Positions 51,611-61,808 of a DNA stretch of 64,000 nt are shown one piece after another. The position numbers were made by a program, and so were the translations under genes. This stretch comes from Pseudomonas sp. Teo4 (GTDB taxonomy: Bacteria; Pseudomonadota; Gammaproteobacteria; Pseudomonadales; Pseudomonadaceae), in the NCBI RefSeq assembly GCF_034387475.1, contig NZ_JAXCIL010000001.1:2418001-2482000 (forward strand). Direction: 5' to 3'. The notes below the pieces were generated by a model. It had not been told where the DNA came from. It searched no databases and saw nothing but the letters and a program-made list of their open reading frames with translations. Every line of letters begins with the position of its first letter. Position 1 is the first letter of the stretch.

Positions 51611-53722
51611 GTGTACTTCTTAAGAAATTGGTCAATTAATGCGCGCATTGTGGTGCTTTCGGGCCTATGCATGAGCCTCATCGTCCTCCTGTTAGTCGGA
51701 GGCTCACAATACTCAGCGGAGCGGTCTTCCAGCTTAGCCGGGAATGTAGGAGCAGAACTTCTAGAGATTGGGGCAAATCGGCATTTGACTACTGTTGCCG
51801 AATCTACTGCTAGGCAAGCATCAGATTTTTTTATGAAAACTGTAAGCGCAGGAGAAAACCTCTCAAATCAACTAGTTTTACAGATTGTAGATCGGCGTAC
51901 CCATCAAGATTCAGAAAGTCGGCTGCGCTCTATGCTCACTCAATCGATCGCAAAGCATGTTCAAAGTAACCCATCACTGTTTGGGGTTGGCCTTGCACTT
52001 GAGCAGGTTCCAGAAATAGATGCTCCCTTTCGAGATATGAGCTTCAAGGGAAATGAAAGTGGAAGATTCGCAATATACCAATCCAATAATATTTCCAGCT
52101 ATACAATGCCAGAAAAAGAAATTATCTATAACGGAACTGCTGCAACGTTTTGGTATAAATGTGCGACAACCAATAAACGTACCTGTTTGGTAAACCCATT
52201 TTCGTACACTGACTTATCAGGGGGCACAACCCTGATGTCGACGGTGGCATTCCCCCTATTATCGGGAGAAAATGCTATCGGCAGCCTAAGCATAGATATA
52301 AGCCTTGCTGAACTCCAAACGCAAGCCAAGAAATCCTCTCAAAATATTTATAACGGACAAGCCAAAGTAATACTTGTGAGTGAGGATGGGACTATCGCAG
52401 CCAACAGCAGCGACTCAAATAGCCTTGGAAAAAAACTCGAAAAACTTGATCCAGCACTGAGTAAAATCCTGGCTACTAGAACACAGGACAAAACCACTGA
52501 AATAGTTAACTCAGATGGCAATACCATTGCAATTGCACAACTTAAAACTGGAGGTGGCGGTGAGTGGATGACGCTAATCTCTGTGCCGAGTTATATTGTC
52601 ACAAAGCCAGCCGTAGAGTTAAACAGTCAGCTTGAGGAGCTTTATCGCGAGGGAAGACGTGATCAGTTGATTGTAGCAAGCGTAGTGTTTGCAATAGCCA
52701 TCGCAGCGATTGCTCTGCTGGGCAGATCCATCACGACTCCGATAAACCGTGTATCGCTCTTGCTCAAGGAGATGGTGAGCGGAAATGGCGACCTAACTAA
52801 ACGTCTGGTTCATCACCACAAGGATGAAGTAGGCACTCTGGTGGTTGGATTCAACCAATTTTTAGACAAGCTGCAACCAATTATTGGTGAAATTTCCCTA
52901 TCAGTAGAGGAAACGAGACAGACCGCAGCAGACGCTGCAGCTATTGCTGAGTCTGGAAATGTTGGTATGCAACAGCAATTCAACGAGCTTGAACAGGTAG
53001 CCTCAGCATCACAAGAAATGAGTGCTACGTCCCATGACGTCGCACAAAATGCTGTGCGTGCAGCACAGGCCGCTGGGCTTGCAGAAAAAGCGACACAGAA
53101 TGGCATGAGTTCTGTAAACGGAGCCTCTAAGTGTATTAATACTCTGGCTGAGCATATCGAAAAAGCCATGGAGGATGCGAGCCAATTAGCGGAAAGTAGT
53201 AAAAAAATAGGTGGAGTTCTAGATGTCATCAGATCCGTAGCAGATCAAACCAACCTTTTGGCTTTAAATGCCGCTATCGAAGCTGCTCGCGCAGGAGAGT
53301 CAGGTAGAGGCTTTGCGGTAGTAGCTGATGAAGTTCGGCATCTAGCTCAGCGCACTCAAAAATCTGTTGATGAAATCCGTATCGTAATTGAGCAACTACA
53401 TCGTGACACTAAGTCGGTGCAGGAAGCAATGAACAGTAGCCATGACCAGATGACCAACAGTGTTGTCCAAGTGAGTGAGACCGCCGATTTACTTGGATCA
53501 ATCAACCAGGCCGTTGAGGTCATCAATGAAATGAACATTCAGATTGCCAGCGCTGCCGAAGAGCAAAGTGTTGTTTCTGAAGAGGTGAGTAAAAATGTAG
53601 TGGCGATACGGGACGTGACGAGGCATTTAGCAGAAACATCTGAGCGATCGGCTAAGATTGCAGCAGACCTTAATAAGCTTGCCAACCACCAGCAACTTTT
53701 AATGTCCGAATTCACGATTTAG
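51611..53722 (+). CDS. Methyl-accepting chemotaxis protein 2 (double-Cache type)
   Basis: 703 residues, GTG start with GGAG upstream. TM1 ([20 protein letters not shown]), a periplasmic sensor of ~310 residues, TM2 ([20 protein letters not shown]), HAMP and a signalling domain with [20 protein letters not shown]. Codon use is clearly more AT-rich than in chemoreceptor 1, and the sensor domains are dissimilar. This indicates separate origin and perhaps a different ligand of the same pathway. A TetR-type operator candidate precedes it. Confidence 0.92.
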   Translation: MYFLRNWSINARIVVLSGLCMSLIVLLLVGGSQYSAERSSSLAGNVGAELLEIGANRHLTTVAESTARQASDFFMKTVSAGENLSNQLVLQIVDRRTHQDSESRLRSMLTQSIAKHVQSNPSLFGVGLALEQVPEIDAPFRDMSFKGNESGRFAIYQSNNISSYTMPEKEIIYNGTAATFWYKCATTNKRTCLVNPFSYTDLSGGTTLMSTVAFPLLSGENAIGSLSIDISLAELQTQAKKSSQNIYNGQAKVILVSEDGTIAANSSDSNSLGKKLEKLDPALSKILATRTQDKTTEIVNSDGNTIAIAQLKTGGGGEWMTLISVPSYIVTKPAVELNSQLEELYREGRRDQLIVASVVFAIAIAAIALLGRSITTPINRVSLLLKEMVSGNGDLTKRLVHHHKDEVGTLVVGFNQFLDKLQPIIGEISLSVEETRQTAADAAAIAESGNVGMQQQFNELEQVASASQEMSATSHDVAQNAVRAAQAAGLAEKATQNGMSSVNGASKCINTLAEHIEKAMEDASQLAESSKKIGGVLDVIRSVADQTNLLALNAAIEAARAGESGRGFAVVADEVRHLAQRTQKSVDEIRIVIEQLHRDTKSVQEAMNSSHDQMTNSVVQVSETADLLGSINQAVEVINEMNIQIASAAEEQSVVSEEVSKNVVAIRDVTRHLAETSERSAKIAADLNKLANHQQLLMSEFTI

Positions 53723-53741
53723 TTAATACAACAAATGAATG

Positions 53742-53775
53742 TATCCCTGCCAGGTTGTAGACCAACAGGGATACA
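53742..53775 (+). terminator. Stem-loop after chemoreceptor 2
   Basis: GTATCCCTG and CAGGGATAC form a perfect 9-bp stem with a 16-base loop, 20 bases after the stop. There is no T-run, so termination is uncertain. Confidence 0.5.
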
Positions 53776-54186
53776 GATTAGACTTAACAACCCCCTTAAG
53801 ACATTAAAAGCATGAGTAACACACGCCAGATAGTCAAATGCCATCATATAACCAAGCCAACAAACGCCCGCAAACCAATAAAATTCAAAACTTTTTAAAA
53901 TCGGCCAAGCGCCTACAAAAACACTGAAACTGACTACAAAACAACAACCTACTATTGACTAAAAATTTTACCTACCCCCAAAAAATCTCGATTAACTATT
54001 GGCGTGAGCAGAGAATTCACTCATCAATGAATGAGTGACTTTCTCCTTGGTAAGTTAAATCGAATAGTCGCGTCTGGCCACGCTTGCCCCCATGAGGCAT
54101 CGGCACTCAGCGCGGTAAAAAAATCTGTTTTTTCTAGGGGGCGGGATTTCAGGTTGAGTGGGACATCCATGTCCTACGCTTATACG
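53776..54186. other. AT-rich intergenic stretch
   Basis: About 410 bases, strongly A/T-rich, between convergent genes. No convincing gene or repeat was found; short frames here lack ribosome-binding sites. Confidence 0.4.
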
Positions 54187-55665
54187 CTAAACTGCATTAT
54201 CTATTACGTCCACCGCACTACCAAGAGCCGTATAATTAGATGGCTTGAAGCATCTGAAGTACGTCGCGATTATAACACCTAGCATAAACACACCAGCCAT
54301 CATGACAATAACCCAGTCATTCTGCGATGGCTCTCCCCCTAAAATGACCTCTAGATGCACGCAAGCGAATATTGTAGTACCTATCAACATAATTGCGGAA
54401 AACCCTGGAGCCCAAAAAGTTTTAAACTTTGACACCCCTTTTGGTGTTCCATTTATCAAGAACCACGCCACGACTGCACAGCTAACCAAGCCCATTAAAA
54501 ATATAACAGCAATAGCTCCGATGCCAGTGACAACACCATACAGCACCTCGCCCGGAATGCTACCCAGCCCAGGAATCATAGCGAGACCGACCACAACAGA
54601 AACCACTAGAGAAGCAATATATGGGGAGCAATGTTTTTTGTGAATTTTAGCTAACGACCTTGGAAGTACTTTGTCTACTGCCAAGCTGAAAACATAACGT
54701 GAAATGACGTTATGAATAGCGAGCACCGCTGCAAAAATTGATATAACCACCGATACATATGCTATTTGGGTAAACACAGGAGCAACGAAATGCCCTGCCG
54801 CCTGAGCAAACATCTCGGTAGGCCTATTTTTCGCCACCTCCCAAGCATCAACCCCGTATGCCGAAACTAATGAATACGTTGAAAATGTATAAAGGACGCC
54901 AATGAACAGGACGGCACCGTAGGTCGCCCTAGGAATCGTTTTATTAGGCTCCCTTACCTCATCCCTAAATAGAGCTGTCGCTTCAAAGCCCATAAAAACT
55001 AAAATTGCAAAAAGCAAAGTTGTCGCCATATTTCCTTGACTAAACGCAGACGGCGTAAATGGAGAAATCTGCAAACCTTCCGCTCCGCCTTTGCCCAGTA
55101 CAAAGCAGTTAAAAATGACAACAATTAAAACTTCAAAAACCATCGCAACAGATAGAATCTTGGCAGATAGCTCAATATGAAAATAACCAAGCACCCCGAC
55201 GACAGCCCATCCGAAAACGGCCCAAAAAACCCAAGAAGAATGGATTCCAACCATGCTCTCAATTAGATTTTCGATATTCAGCCCTAGAAAAATAAACGAA
55301 CCACCAATTACACACATATACCCAAATACAGCTAGGAATGCCGCACCGAGGCCTGTAATCTTCCCAAGACCAGCGCTTATAAAGGCATAGAACGCCCCCG
55401 GCTTTGGAACATGTCTAGCCATCGTTACATATCCTGACGCAAATAGCAGCAGGACGATAGTTGTTATAAGTACAGCGAACACTGCTCCAGGCCCACCAAA
55501 GCCAATCGCTAGAGGAAGAAAGCCTTCGACGACAGACATAGGCGCCGAAAATGCCAGCACGGTGAGTACCAACGCAGGTACTCCCATAGATCCTATCAGC
55601 CTAACGTTTCGCGATTTTTCGCTCGCAGATCGATCTACATCATTACCAGTATCTACCTCTGACAT
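54187..55665 (-). CDS. APC-superfamily amino acid/amine permease
   Basis: About 492 residues, 12 hydrophobic segments. The family start is seen as VLAFSAPMSVVEGFLPLAIG, followed by GYVTMARHVPKPGAFYAFIS and FMGFEATALFRDEVREPNKT, the last being the conserved loop of amino acid permeases. GAGGTG 5 bases before the ATG at 55665 fixes the start; the frame is open a little further. AT-rich. It may import the amine or amino acid substrate or export a product. Confidence 0.9.
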   Translation of the reverse strand: MSEVDTGNDVDRSASEKSRNVRLIGSMGVPALVLTVLAFSAPMSVVEGFLPLAIGFGGPGAVFAVLITTIVLLLFASGYVTMARHVPKPGAFYAFISAGLGKITGLGAAFLAVFGYMCVIGGSFIFLGLNIENLIESMVGIHSSWVFWAVFGWAVVGVLGYFHIELSAKILSVAMVFEVLIVVIFNCFVLGKGGAEGLQISPFTPSAFSQGNMATTLLFAILVFMGFEATALFRDEVREPNKTIPRATYGAVLFIGVLYTFSTYSLVSAYGVDAWEVAKNRPTEMFAQAAGHFVAPVFTQIAYVSVVISIFAAVLAIHNVISRYVFSLAVDKVLPRSLAKIHKKHCSPYIASLVVSVVVGLAMIPGLGSIPGEVLYGVVTGIGAIAVIFLMGLVSCAVVAWFLINGTPKGVSKFKTFWAPGFSAIMLIGTTIFACVHLEVILGGEPSQNDWVIVMMAGVFMLGVIIATYFRCFKPSNYTALGSAVDVIDNAV

Positions 55666-55965
55666 TTGACACCTCATTATTTTGGCCTGCATCACAAGTA
55701 ATGGCGACAACAAAAAAGTGCATCATTGCCTATCAAACGGAAAGCCTAACCAGAGCAAAACAAATAGAACCATGACATATGTTCACACAGCAAGTTCAAA
55801 CCCCACCAGCAAAGCGCTCATAGGAAACGCTAAGCAATGAGACCCAAATCAAGTTAACAGCCATGAACACCAGCTAAGCTTTTTCCAACCCACTATAACC
55901 AGCCACACAACAATAAAACCCTTGAAAACAATTAAGCCATATCGTGCTACTCATAGCAAAAAGCA

Positions 55966-56508
55966 TCAAACCCCTAAGCCCTGACCATAACGTAGCAAAT
56001 GTTTCTCCAACGGCTTAATGGCTTTTCCGAACCCCTCACCGAGCCCCCGCCAAGCAGATGCGAACGCAGCTTCGTGCTCAAAAAGCTCAATACTCAACTC
56101 ACTTCGCCCCAACAGTTCTTTTAATAGATTAAAATCGGACAACGCGATAAGGATTTGAGGAGCGACCCATTCACAATATGCAAAGTGAGGAGCACCGGAA
56201 AAAACACGAGCAGTCATCTGCCCTAGCACTTCATAGGTTTGCTCATCAGGTTGACTTAGTCCTATTTCAGCAACATAAGCCCTAAGTTTCTTGAGAGTCA
56301 GAAGTTCCACATCCCGAGAAGCTTCCCAAAATCGCTTCTCGTCAAAGTCTAAAGAGTCTGCGGCCAGACAATCAAATGAAGCCGAACCATATACCTCTCC
56401 TGCCAGAGCGTAACCTATACCCCCTTCAAATGTGCTCTTATCAAAAATCTTAAATGCCTGCTTAATAGCTGAGTCTAACTCCACAATCTTATGAGCATCA
56501 TCGGACAT
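55966..56508 (-). CDS. Unknown soluble protein
   Basis: 180 residues from the ATG at 56508 (the frame is open 11 codons further). Mostly helical by composition, one Cys in YGSASFDCLAADSLDFDEKR, no signal peptide, no membrane segment. No family recognised. It lies downstream of the P450 gene on the same strand, about 160 bases away, and has the same AT-rich codon use, so it may have moved with it and act as a partner. Confidence 0.55.
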   Translation of the reverse strand: MSDDAHKIVELDSAIKQAFKIFDKSTFEGGIGYALAGEVYGSASFDCLAADSLDFDEKRFWEASRDVELLTLKKLRAYVAEIGLSQPDEQTYEVLGQMTARVFSGAPHFAYCEWVAPQILIALSDFNLLKELLGRSELSIELFEHEAAFASAWRGLGEGFGKAIKPLEKHLLRYGQGLGV

Positions 56509-56670
56509 AGTTATCGACCATCCATTAAGCGCGTTGAACACACCTTAGATTTATGGCAATCAAGAGATAATAAAATTCACACATTACACCTCTGCAGCCA
56601 AGAGCTAGCACGTACCTGTCATTCGCCCCATAACAATAGGGCAAAAGCCGCCACCTAGCTCTTTACAGCT

Positions 56671-57909
56671 TCAGTACAATGTCATTTTAAGTGGAAGGCG
56701 CACATAGGATGCTGCTCGATCACTATTTGCATAAACAGGCGAGCCGATTAACTCTATTTTCCTAACTCTTTCGGCTATAGTATTGAAAACTGCGTACACC
56801 TCAGCTTTTGATATTATCATTCCTGGGCACTGGTGAGCTCCGATGCCAAAGGTAAGATTTCCTGCCGAGTCGACTTCCCGTGTCAAATCAAAGCAATCTG
56901 GATTAGGAAAGACATCAGGATCTCTATTGGCAGATGCGATCATGAACCTAATCATTTTATTAGCAGGAATCTCGACACCAGATATTTCTAAAGGCTCTTT
57001 GGTAAAACGAGTGAAAGAAATTTCTGGATTATAGAGCCTTGCCAACTCATTTAAGATTGATTGATGTGCGTTTTTATCAGACTTCCAGAGTTCAAAGACC
57101 TCAGGATTCCGGGCAAATGTTTCAAGCCCACCGCTGATCAGATACGCTGCATTAGGAGTACCCGTAGCCCAAAAAAGCAAAACCCCCTCAAATAGCTCTT
57201 GCTCCGTCATTTCTCCATGTATCACGTCATCAATCCAAGACGATACCATTCCAGGCTCAGGGTAGTCTCTCCGGAGTTGAAGATGGCGCTTCACCCGATC
57301 CGTAAGGTACAAGAAAGCGGTCTTACAGCGTTCTTCCTCTGCATCTGTAACCGCTGCTCCTAAGCCAACCATCGCATCGTGCATCCAGGCAGATGCCGAA
57401 TCGTATCCGTCATTAGGTAGTCCGAGGGCGGCGCACATTGCGTAGTGTGCAGGGAGCAACGCTAAGTTTCGATAGGCCTCAATTACACCATCAGGGCCCA
57501 TGTCGTTGAGAGCGTAATTCACCGCCGCTGCCGTGTGCTGCGCATACTGGTTCGCGAGTTTTGGAGTAAACCACTTGTTAGACCTACGCCTTAGGGCTAC
57601 ATGCTCTTCACCGTCTTTGACAATCATACTAGCCTTGAAAAGACTCCACGGCCCTTTAGGTACCCAATCCGGAACAACTGATGATAGAGAATGATGTTTT
57701 CCATACTTAATCACATCTGCATATCGAGATATTACATAAGAATTTTCCTGGAGTGGATCCAAATAAACAGGTGAGTCTCGGCGGAGCACATCGTACCATG
57801 GATGCGGATTAGCACGAAAATCCTCGTCCGCCCAAGGCAAAAGTATCGAGGACTGCTGACTTGTATTCCCTTGACTATTAATGCTCACGTCGACTTCACA
57901 AACTGTCAT
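56671..57909 (-). CDS. Cytochrome P450 with a non-canonical I-helix
   Basis: 412 residues. The haem-binding loop FGIGAHQCPG and the ExxR motif in NELARLY are intact. The I-helix reads VLLFWATGTPNAAYLISGGL: the usual acid-alcohol pair (E/D-T) that delivers protons for O2 activation is replaced by Pro-Asn. This suggests unusual chemistry or peroxide use. The ATG at 57909 has GGAG upstream. No ferredoxin or ferredoxin reductase gene is in the window, so its electron source is unknown. Possible roles are N-dealkylation or ring hydroxylation of the substrate. Confidence 0.88.
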   Translation of the reverse strand: MTVCEVDVSINSQGNTSQQSSILLPWADEDFRANPHPWYDVLRRDSPVYLDPLQENSYVISRYADVIKYGKHHSLSSVVPDWVPKGPWSLFKASMIVKDGEEHVALRRRSNKWFTPKLANQYAQHTAAAVNYALNDMGPDGVIEAYRNLALLPAHYAMCAALGLPNDGYDSASAWMHDAMVGLGAAVTDAEEERCKTAFLYLTDRVKRHLQLRRDYPEPGMVSSWIDDVIHGEMTEQELFEGVLLFWATGTPNAAYLISGGLETFARNPEVFELWKSDKNAHQSILNELARLYNPEISFTRFTKEPLEISGVEIPANKMIRFMIASANRDPDVFPNPDCFDLTREVDSAGNLTFGIGAHQCPGMIISKAEVYAVFNTIAERVRKIELIGSPVYANSDRAASYVRLPLKMTLY

Positions 57910-58094
57910 TAAATATACTCCTACCAGAAACGATGAACAGGCATCCACCTCGCAAAACTCACCAATTGTAAAACTCTTCCACAGTACTGTTTACGAGGCA
58001 GATGCCACATCATAATCTCAAGAAAATTGATTATGGCTTTACTTAAATAAGTTAATAACTAAGGCCATCACTCACAACTTGATATTGAGGTGCC

Positions 58095-58487
58095 TTATGC
58101 TGGATCGAAGGTAGTGCCTGACGCGAAAAATTGAGATACACAACGCCACTGGTCATTGACCTTCTGCCAGACTAGTTGAATTTTGTACGAAAGCGTTTCA
58201 CCACCTTTGACGGGTACGATACGACCGATCAGGAACTCGCTGATGCTGCCGTCGCTGAGTTGCACGAGATGCTTACGCTCAGTCTCCCACTCGTAAACCC
58301 CGACAACGGTTTCATAAAGAGCCAGAACCTCCCCGCGCCCCTTCCAGACCGCGCTCTCAGGGCCAACAACCCATGCGTCTTGGGAATAAAACTGATCGGC
58401 AATCATCACGGCATCGCCATTGGTATAGCCGACTTTCATGACCTCATGCAGTGCATCCAAGGCGCTGTTAACGTGTGCTGCTGTCAT
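58095..58487 (-). CDS. SnoaL/DUF4440-like (NTF2-fold) protein
   Basis: 130 residues of the cone-shaped NTF2 fold: SALDALHEVMKVGYTNGD, MIADQFYSQDAWVVGPES, KGRGEVLALYE and QLVWQKVNDQWRCVSQFF. Such proteins are small cyclases, isomerases or dehydratases in catabolic and biosynthetic clusters, or regulators. The ATG at 58487 is preferred to an upstream ATG because the fold begins there. A TetR-type operator candidate lies about 100 bases upstream. Confidence 0.8.
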   Translation of the reverse strand: MTAAHVNSALDALHEVMKVGYTNGDAVMIADQFYSQDAWVVGPESAVWKGRGEVLALYETVVGVYEWETERKHLVQLSDGSISEFLIGRIVPVKGGETLSYKIQLVWQKVNDQWRCVSQFFASGTTFDPA

Positions 58488-58499
58488 CACGAGCTCCAA

Positions 58500-59075
58500 T
58501 TATCGGGTAACACATCGTTACCGCTCAGGTCTGAATGTGCGTTAATGCACCAATGCCCTCACTACGATACGCTCAGGGCCACCTTAGCGAACGTTAGTTA
58601 GGAAGCGTGATTTTCAAAGCATGCACCGTGCCAGGTTTTATAAGCCATTGAAATATATGAGCACTGGCAGAAATCAGGCCGAGATGTCGCACCATTTTAG
58701 TGGTAAAAAGTAACCTAACGCACAATAGGGTTGCGAAACCCGCTAATAGCTGAGGCATCCATACGTCCGTGGAACGCGTCTATCGCAGCCTCTATCGATT
58801 GATTTGACCAGTCCGAACGACGGCAGACGGTCTTAACCATACTGTAACTATGGGTAACCCCTAGGGGTGGCCAAGGGTGTCTTCAGCATCTTGATTGACC
58901 TCTAACCCCTTGAGTTCAAGGAAGCTTTCCCTTCACCGCGGGCCAAGTGATTTGGTATCGTTGTGCAAAATGGCATGCTCTGGAGAGGGGCGCTTCAGCA
59001 TTTGCTGTCTCGCAGGTGGTACCTAGCGGCCTCCTCAAGGGCAGAGAATGCCGACTGATGTAGCAAGGAGAATTT
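58500..59075. other. Divergent control region of the SnoaL-like and TetR genes
   Basis: 575 bases without a credible gene. It contains operator candidate M1 and a half-match CTAACG near 58715. An open minus-strand frame at 58916-59308 mostly overlaps the TetR gene and looks like a shadow. Confidence 0.45.
58589..58603 (-). promoter_or_regulatory. Candidate TetR operator, copy M1 (SnoaL-like gene)
   Basis: GAACGTTAGTTAGGA shares CGTTAGTTAG with copies M2 and M4. 102 bases before the SnoaL-like gene start. Confidence 0.5.
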
Positions 59076-59738
59076 ATGGCGCTTTCAGTAGGGCTGCTCT
59101 TGGTACGACAAGAGCTTGAAAGACATCTAAACCAGTTCGATTGGACTGCCCTGACGCCTGGGCGCAAGAACATTCTGGGAGCTTTCTTACAGGTGGCGAC
59201 CGCCGAGGGATACGCTGCTGTCACCATGCGCACTTTGGGCAATGCGCTCAACATCAAGCCTCCTAGCCTATATTCCCATTTCCCCGGTGGGCGGGATGAA
59301 ATCGTCACAGAGAGCCTGAGGTGGCATTACTACAATTTCGGTATTTCGGTGCTCGAAGCCATCGAGTCCGCCACCACTGCCGAAGAGTTCCTGGATGCGT
59401 ACATCATCGTCCACATCACTCATCAGATTCAACGGCCAGAAAACAACCTTTGGGACATTTTGATCGCGAGTGATCGGATCGGGAATTTCCTGCAGCCCGA
59501 CATCCGCAATGAGGTGAACTACTGGATTTCCCTGTGTGCAAAGCTCTATCAGGCCGCTGCAGAAGCGTTTGGCGTCAAGGACAGCGTAGTCAAATCCAGA
59601 ATGGCCTTAGCGTTCCTGGACAGTGCGTCATCCTGGAGTGACTGGAACGGCACGGCTAGCGACATGCCCAGGGTCTGTGAGCTCGCCAAGAAATCAGTGA
59701 TGGCCCTTTTCAATATGGATATACATTCGCGCGTCTGA
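59076..59738 (+). CDS. TetR-family transcriptional regulator
   Basis: 220 residues. N-terminal HTH at about residues 30-75 (AAVTMRTLGNALNIKPPSLY, then SHFPGGRDEI); the remainder is a ligand-binding helical domain. AAGGAG precedes the ATG. TetR proteins repress until a pathway compound binds. It stands between the SnoaL-like gene and the aminotransferase, and CGTTAGTTAG-type elements flank it on both sides, so it is the probable regulator of the 51-64 kb genes. Confidence 0.9.
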   Translation: MALSVGLLLVRQELERHLNQFDWTALTPGRKNILGAFLQVATAEGYAAVTMRTLGNALNIKPPSLYSHFPGGRDEIVTESLRWHYYNFGISVLEAIESATTAEEFLDAYIIVHITHQIQRPENNLWDILIASDRIGNFLQPDIRNEVNYWISLCAKLYQAAAEAFGVKDSVVKSRMALAFLDSASSWSDWNGTASDMPRVCELAKKSVMALFNMDIHSRV

Positions 59739-60136
59739 TCAACCTAGACCACCCAATATCTCCCGCCCTCTTCAGCTTGGACGGCGGGCATCGCCCTTCC
59801 CTGCTCGCCACCCTCCTACCCCCTACTAGCACGCTAGTGCCCCCTGCTGGCCGCTTCAGATCGTACGTATCGTGCCACTGAGCTCTCCCCTGGCTTTGAA
59901 AGCGACCTATAAGAAGGGCCTACGAAGGCTATAGACATGCTAACGTCCGTTAGTTAGCATTGAGTTGCACCGACCACCACCACCTGGAGGGAAAGGGCCA
60001 TTTCGATAGCAGAGGTCTATAGATCATGCCTGCTAGCACTTCAAGCTGCCGTTAAGGGTAATCCCTTATAACAAAAACTGCAGACCGGTAAGGAAGATCT
60101 ACGTAAATCTCTTATTAAGGATTTGCTGGATTTTAG
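59739..60136. other. Control region of the aminotransferase gene
   Basis: About 400 bases without a gene, holding operator candidate M2 and an A-rich leader. Nothing else is assignable. Confidence 0.45.
59939..59958. promoter_or_regulatory. Candidate TetR operator, copy M2 (aminotransferase)
   Basis: GCTAACGTCCGTTAGTTAGC contains the perfect dyad CTAACG-TC-CGTTAG and the outer dyad GCTAAC/GTTAGC. It is the best-formed copy of the motif. 233 bases before the likely gene start. Confidence 0.6.
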
Positions 60137-60147
60137 AACAACAACAA
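60137..60147 (+). promoter_or_regulatory. Putative Crc/Hfq (CA) motif before the aminotransferase
   Basis: AACAACAACAA, a strong match to the AANAANAA Hfq/Crc target, 44 bases before the TTG start. Confidence 0.5.
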
Positions 60148-60191
60148 TTTCTACGCCAAGGGTCTTGGTAAGCGAATATCGGAGAACGACC

Positions 60192-61571
60192 TTGAATAAT
60201 TATTCAGATAAAGAAACGATGGAGAGCCGCGACATTAACTATGTCCTGCACTGCCATACCAACCATATCAAACACAAGGAAGTTGGGCCCATCATCATCG
60301 AGAAAGGTGATGGCGTTTTCGTTATCGATAACTACGGCAACCGCTACCTTGAAGGCATGTCCGGGATGTGGTCTGCAGGCCTTGGCTTCAGCGAGAAGCG
60401 ATTAGGCGAAGCCGCGAAACGTCAATACGACACGCTACCCTTCTATCACGTGTTCTACCATCGCTCGACTCCGCCCACGATTGACCTGGCAGCCAAGCTC
60501 GTAGAAATGGCTCCGGTGCCGATGAGCAAAGCGTTCTTCAACGCTTCTGGTTCCGAAGCGATCGATACCGTGATTAAGTTTCTGTGGCATCGTTCAAACG
60601 CTCAAGGCGAACCGCAGCGTAAGAAGATCATTGCCCGCAAACGCGCATACCACGGAGCAACCATCGCGACAAACAATCTGACCGGATTGGACGGCAACCA
60701 CCAGGGCCATGATTTGCTCATGCCCGTTGTCCGCGTGGGATGCCCCCACTTCTACCGTGAAGGCCGCCCAGGAGAGACCGAGGAGCAGTTCGCTACCCGT
60801 CTAGCGACCGAACTGGAAGATGCGATCCTGAGTGAGGGGCCTGAAACCATCTGCTGCTTCTTGGCCGAGCCGGTCAACGGCGGTGGTGGCGTTGTCGTGC
60901 CACCTGCGACCTACTGGGAAAAAATTCAGGCCGTCCTGAAAAAGTACGACATCCTCTTCGTTGCTGACGAAGTCATCACCGGCTTCGGTCGTACGGGGCA
61001 GATGTTTGGGTCGCAGACCTATAATCTGCAGCCAGACGTACTGGTTTACTCCAAGCAGCTCACCTCATCCTATATTCCCTTTGCCGCCTTCCTCATGAAC
61101 GAAAAGGTTCTCGGCCCATTGGATGAAGCGTCGAAGAAATATGGTGGCCTGTGGCACGGTTTCACAACCTGCGGCCACCCGGTGGCTTCCGCTATTGCAT
61201 TGGAAACCATTCGTATCATCGAGGAAGAAAACCTTCCCCAAAATACCCAAAAGATGGGTGAGCGCCTTCGCGAAGGCTTCCGCAAGCTTCTGGATCACCC
61301 CCTTGTCGGGGAGGTTCGAGGTGTTGGCTTGCTAGCCGGCGTTGAGCTGGTGATTGATAAAAAACAGAAGACAGCTCTGCCAGAGGTCGGCAAGCTAGGC
61401 AGCATGGCTGCCGAACGCATGCGAGCCAACGGCGTCATCACTCGACCAACCGATGACGCGCTGCTCTTTGCTCCCCCCATGATCATCAATGAACAGGAAG
61501 TCGATATGATCGTGGCAGCTCTGGCCAAGTCGCTTGATGAAGTGATGGCCGAACTGGAAGCCGAGAAGTAA
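60192..61571 (+). CDS. Class III (omega) aminotransferase
   Basis: 459 residues from a TTG at 60192, chosen because GGAG lies 7 bases before it; ATG at 60219 is the alternative. The PLP Asp is in ADEVITGFGRTG and the PLP Lys in VLVYSKQLTSSYIPFAA, with FFNASGSEAIDTVIK upstream. It belongs with beta-alanine/omega-amino acid:pyruvate and diamine transaminases, so it would remove a primary amine and leave an aldehyde or ketone. The leader has a TetR-type operator and a CA motif. Confidence 0.92.
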   Translation: MNNYSDKETMESRDINYVLHCHTNHIKHKEVGPIIIEKGDGVFVIDNYGNRYLEGMSGMWSAGLGFSEKRLGEAAKRQYDTLPFYHVFYHRSTPPTIDLAAKLVEMAPVPMSKAFFNASGSEAIDTVIKFLWHRSNAQGEPQRKKIIARKRAYHGATIATNNLTGLDGNHQGHDLLMPVVRVGCPHFYREGRPGETEEQFATRLATELEDAILSEGPETICCFLAEPVNGGGGVVVPPATYWEKIQAVLKKYDILFVADEVITGFGRTGQMFGSQTYNLQPDVLVYSKQLTSSYIPFAAFLMNEKVLGPLDEASKKYGGLWHGFTTCGHPVASAIALETIRIIEEENLPQNTQKMGERLREGFRKLLDHPLVGEVRGVGLLAGVELVIDKKQKTALPEVGKLGSMAAERMRANGVITRPTDDALLFAPPMIINEQEVDMIVAALAKSLDEVMAELEAEK

Positions 61572-61578
61572 GAACATA

Positions 61579-61608
61579 GGGGGCAGATTTTTCTGCTCCC
61601 TTTCTTTT
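61579..61608 (+). terminator. Terminator-like hairpin after the aminotransferase
   Basis: GGGGGCAG and CTGCTCCC form a stem with an ATTTTT loop, followed by TTTCTTTTT. Confidence 0.7.
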
Positions 61609-61609
61609 T

Positions 61610-61626
61610 ATCCAGACACTCTGGAT
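61610..61626. repeat. Perfect short dyad ATCCAGA-CAC-TCTGGAT
   Basis: A 7-bp perfect inverted repeat 182 bases before the SDR 3 start. Its ATCCAGA half also occurs in reverse in copy E of the shared element. It may be an operator. Confidence 0.35.
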
Positions 61627-61808
61627 TTAGCCATCCCCCTCTCGCAATGCATCACTACTAGGGTTTGCGCTTCCACCAAGAACTACTGGTCTGCCAGGCC
61701 GATAGCCTTTTGCTGAGCCACCGTGCGCACTCCCTGCATCTACCTCACGAGGATGTCTAATCCTCAGATCTCTCCATAACAAAAACGATGTATATACCGG
61801 AGATTAAA

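Noticed and set aside
58916..59308. 130-codon minus-strand frame
   Set aside because: It overlaps the start of the TetR gene, has no domain features and no ribosome-binding site.
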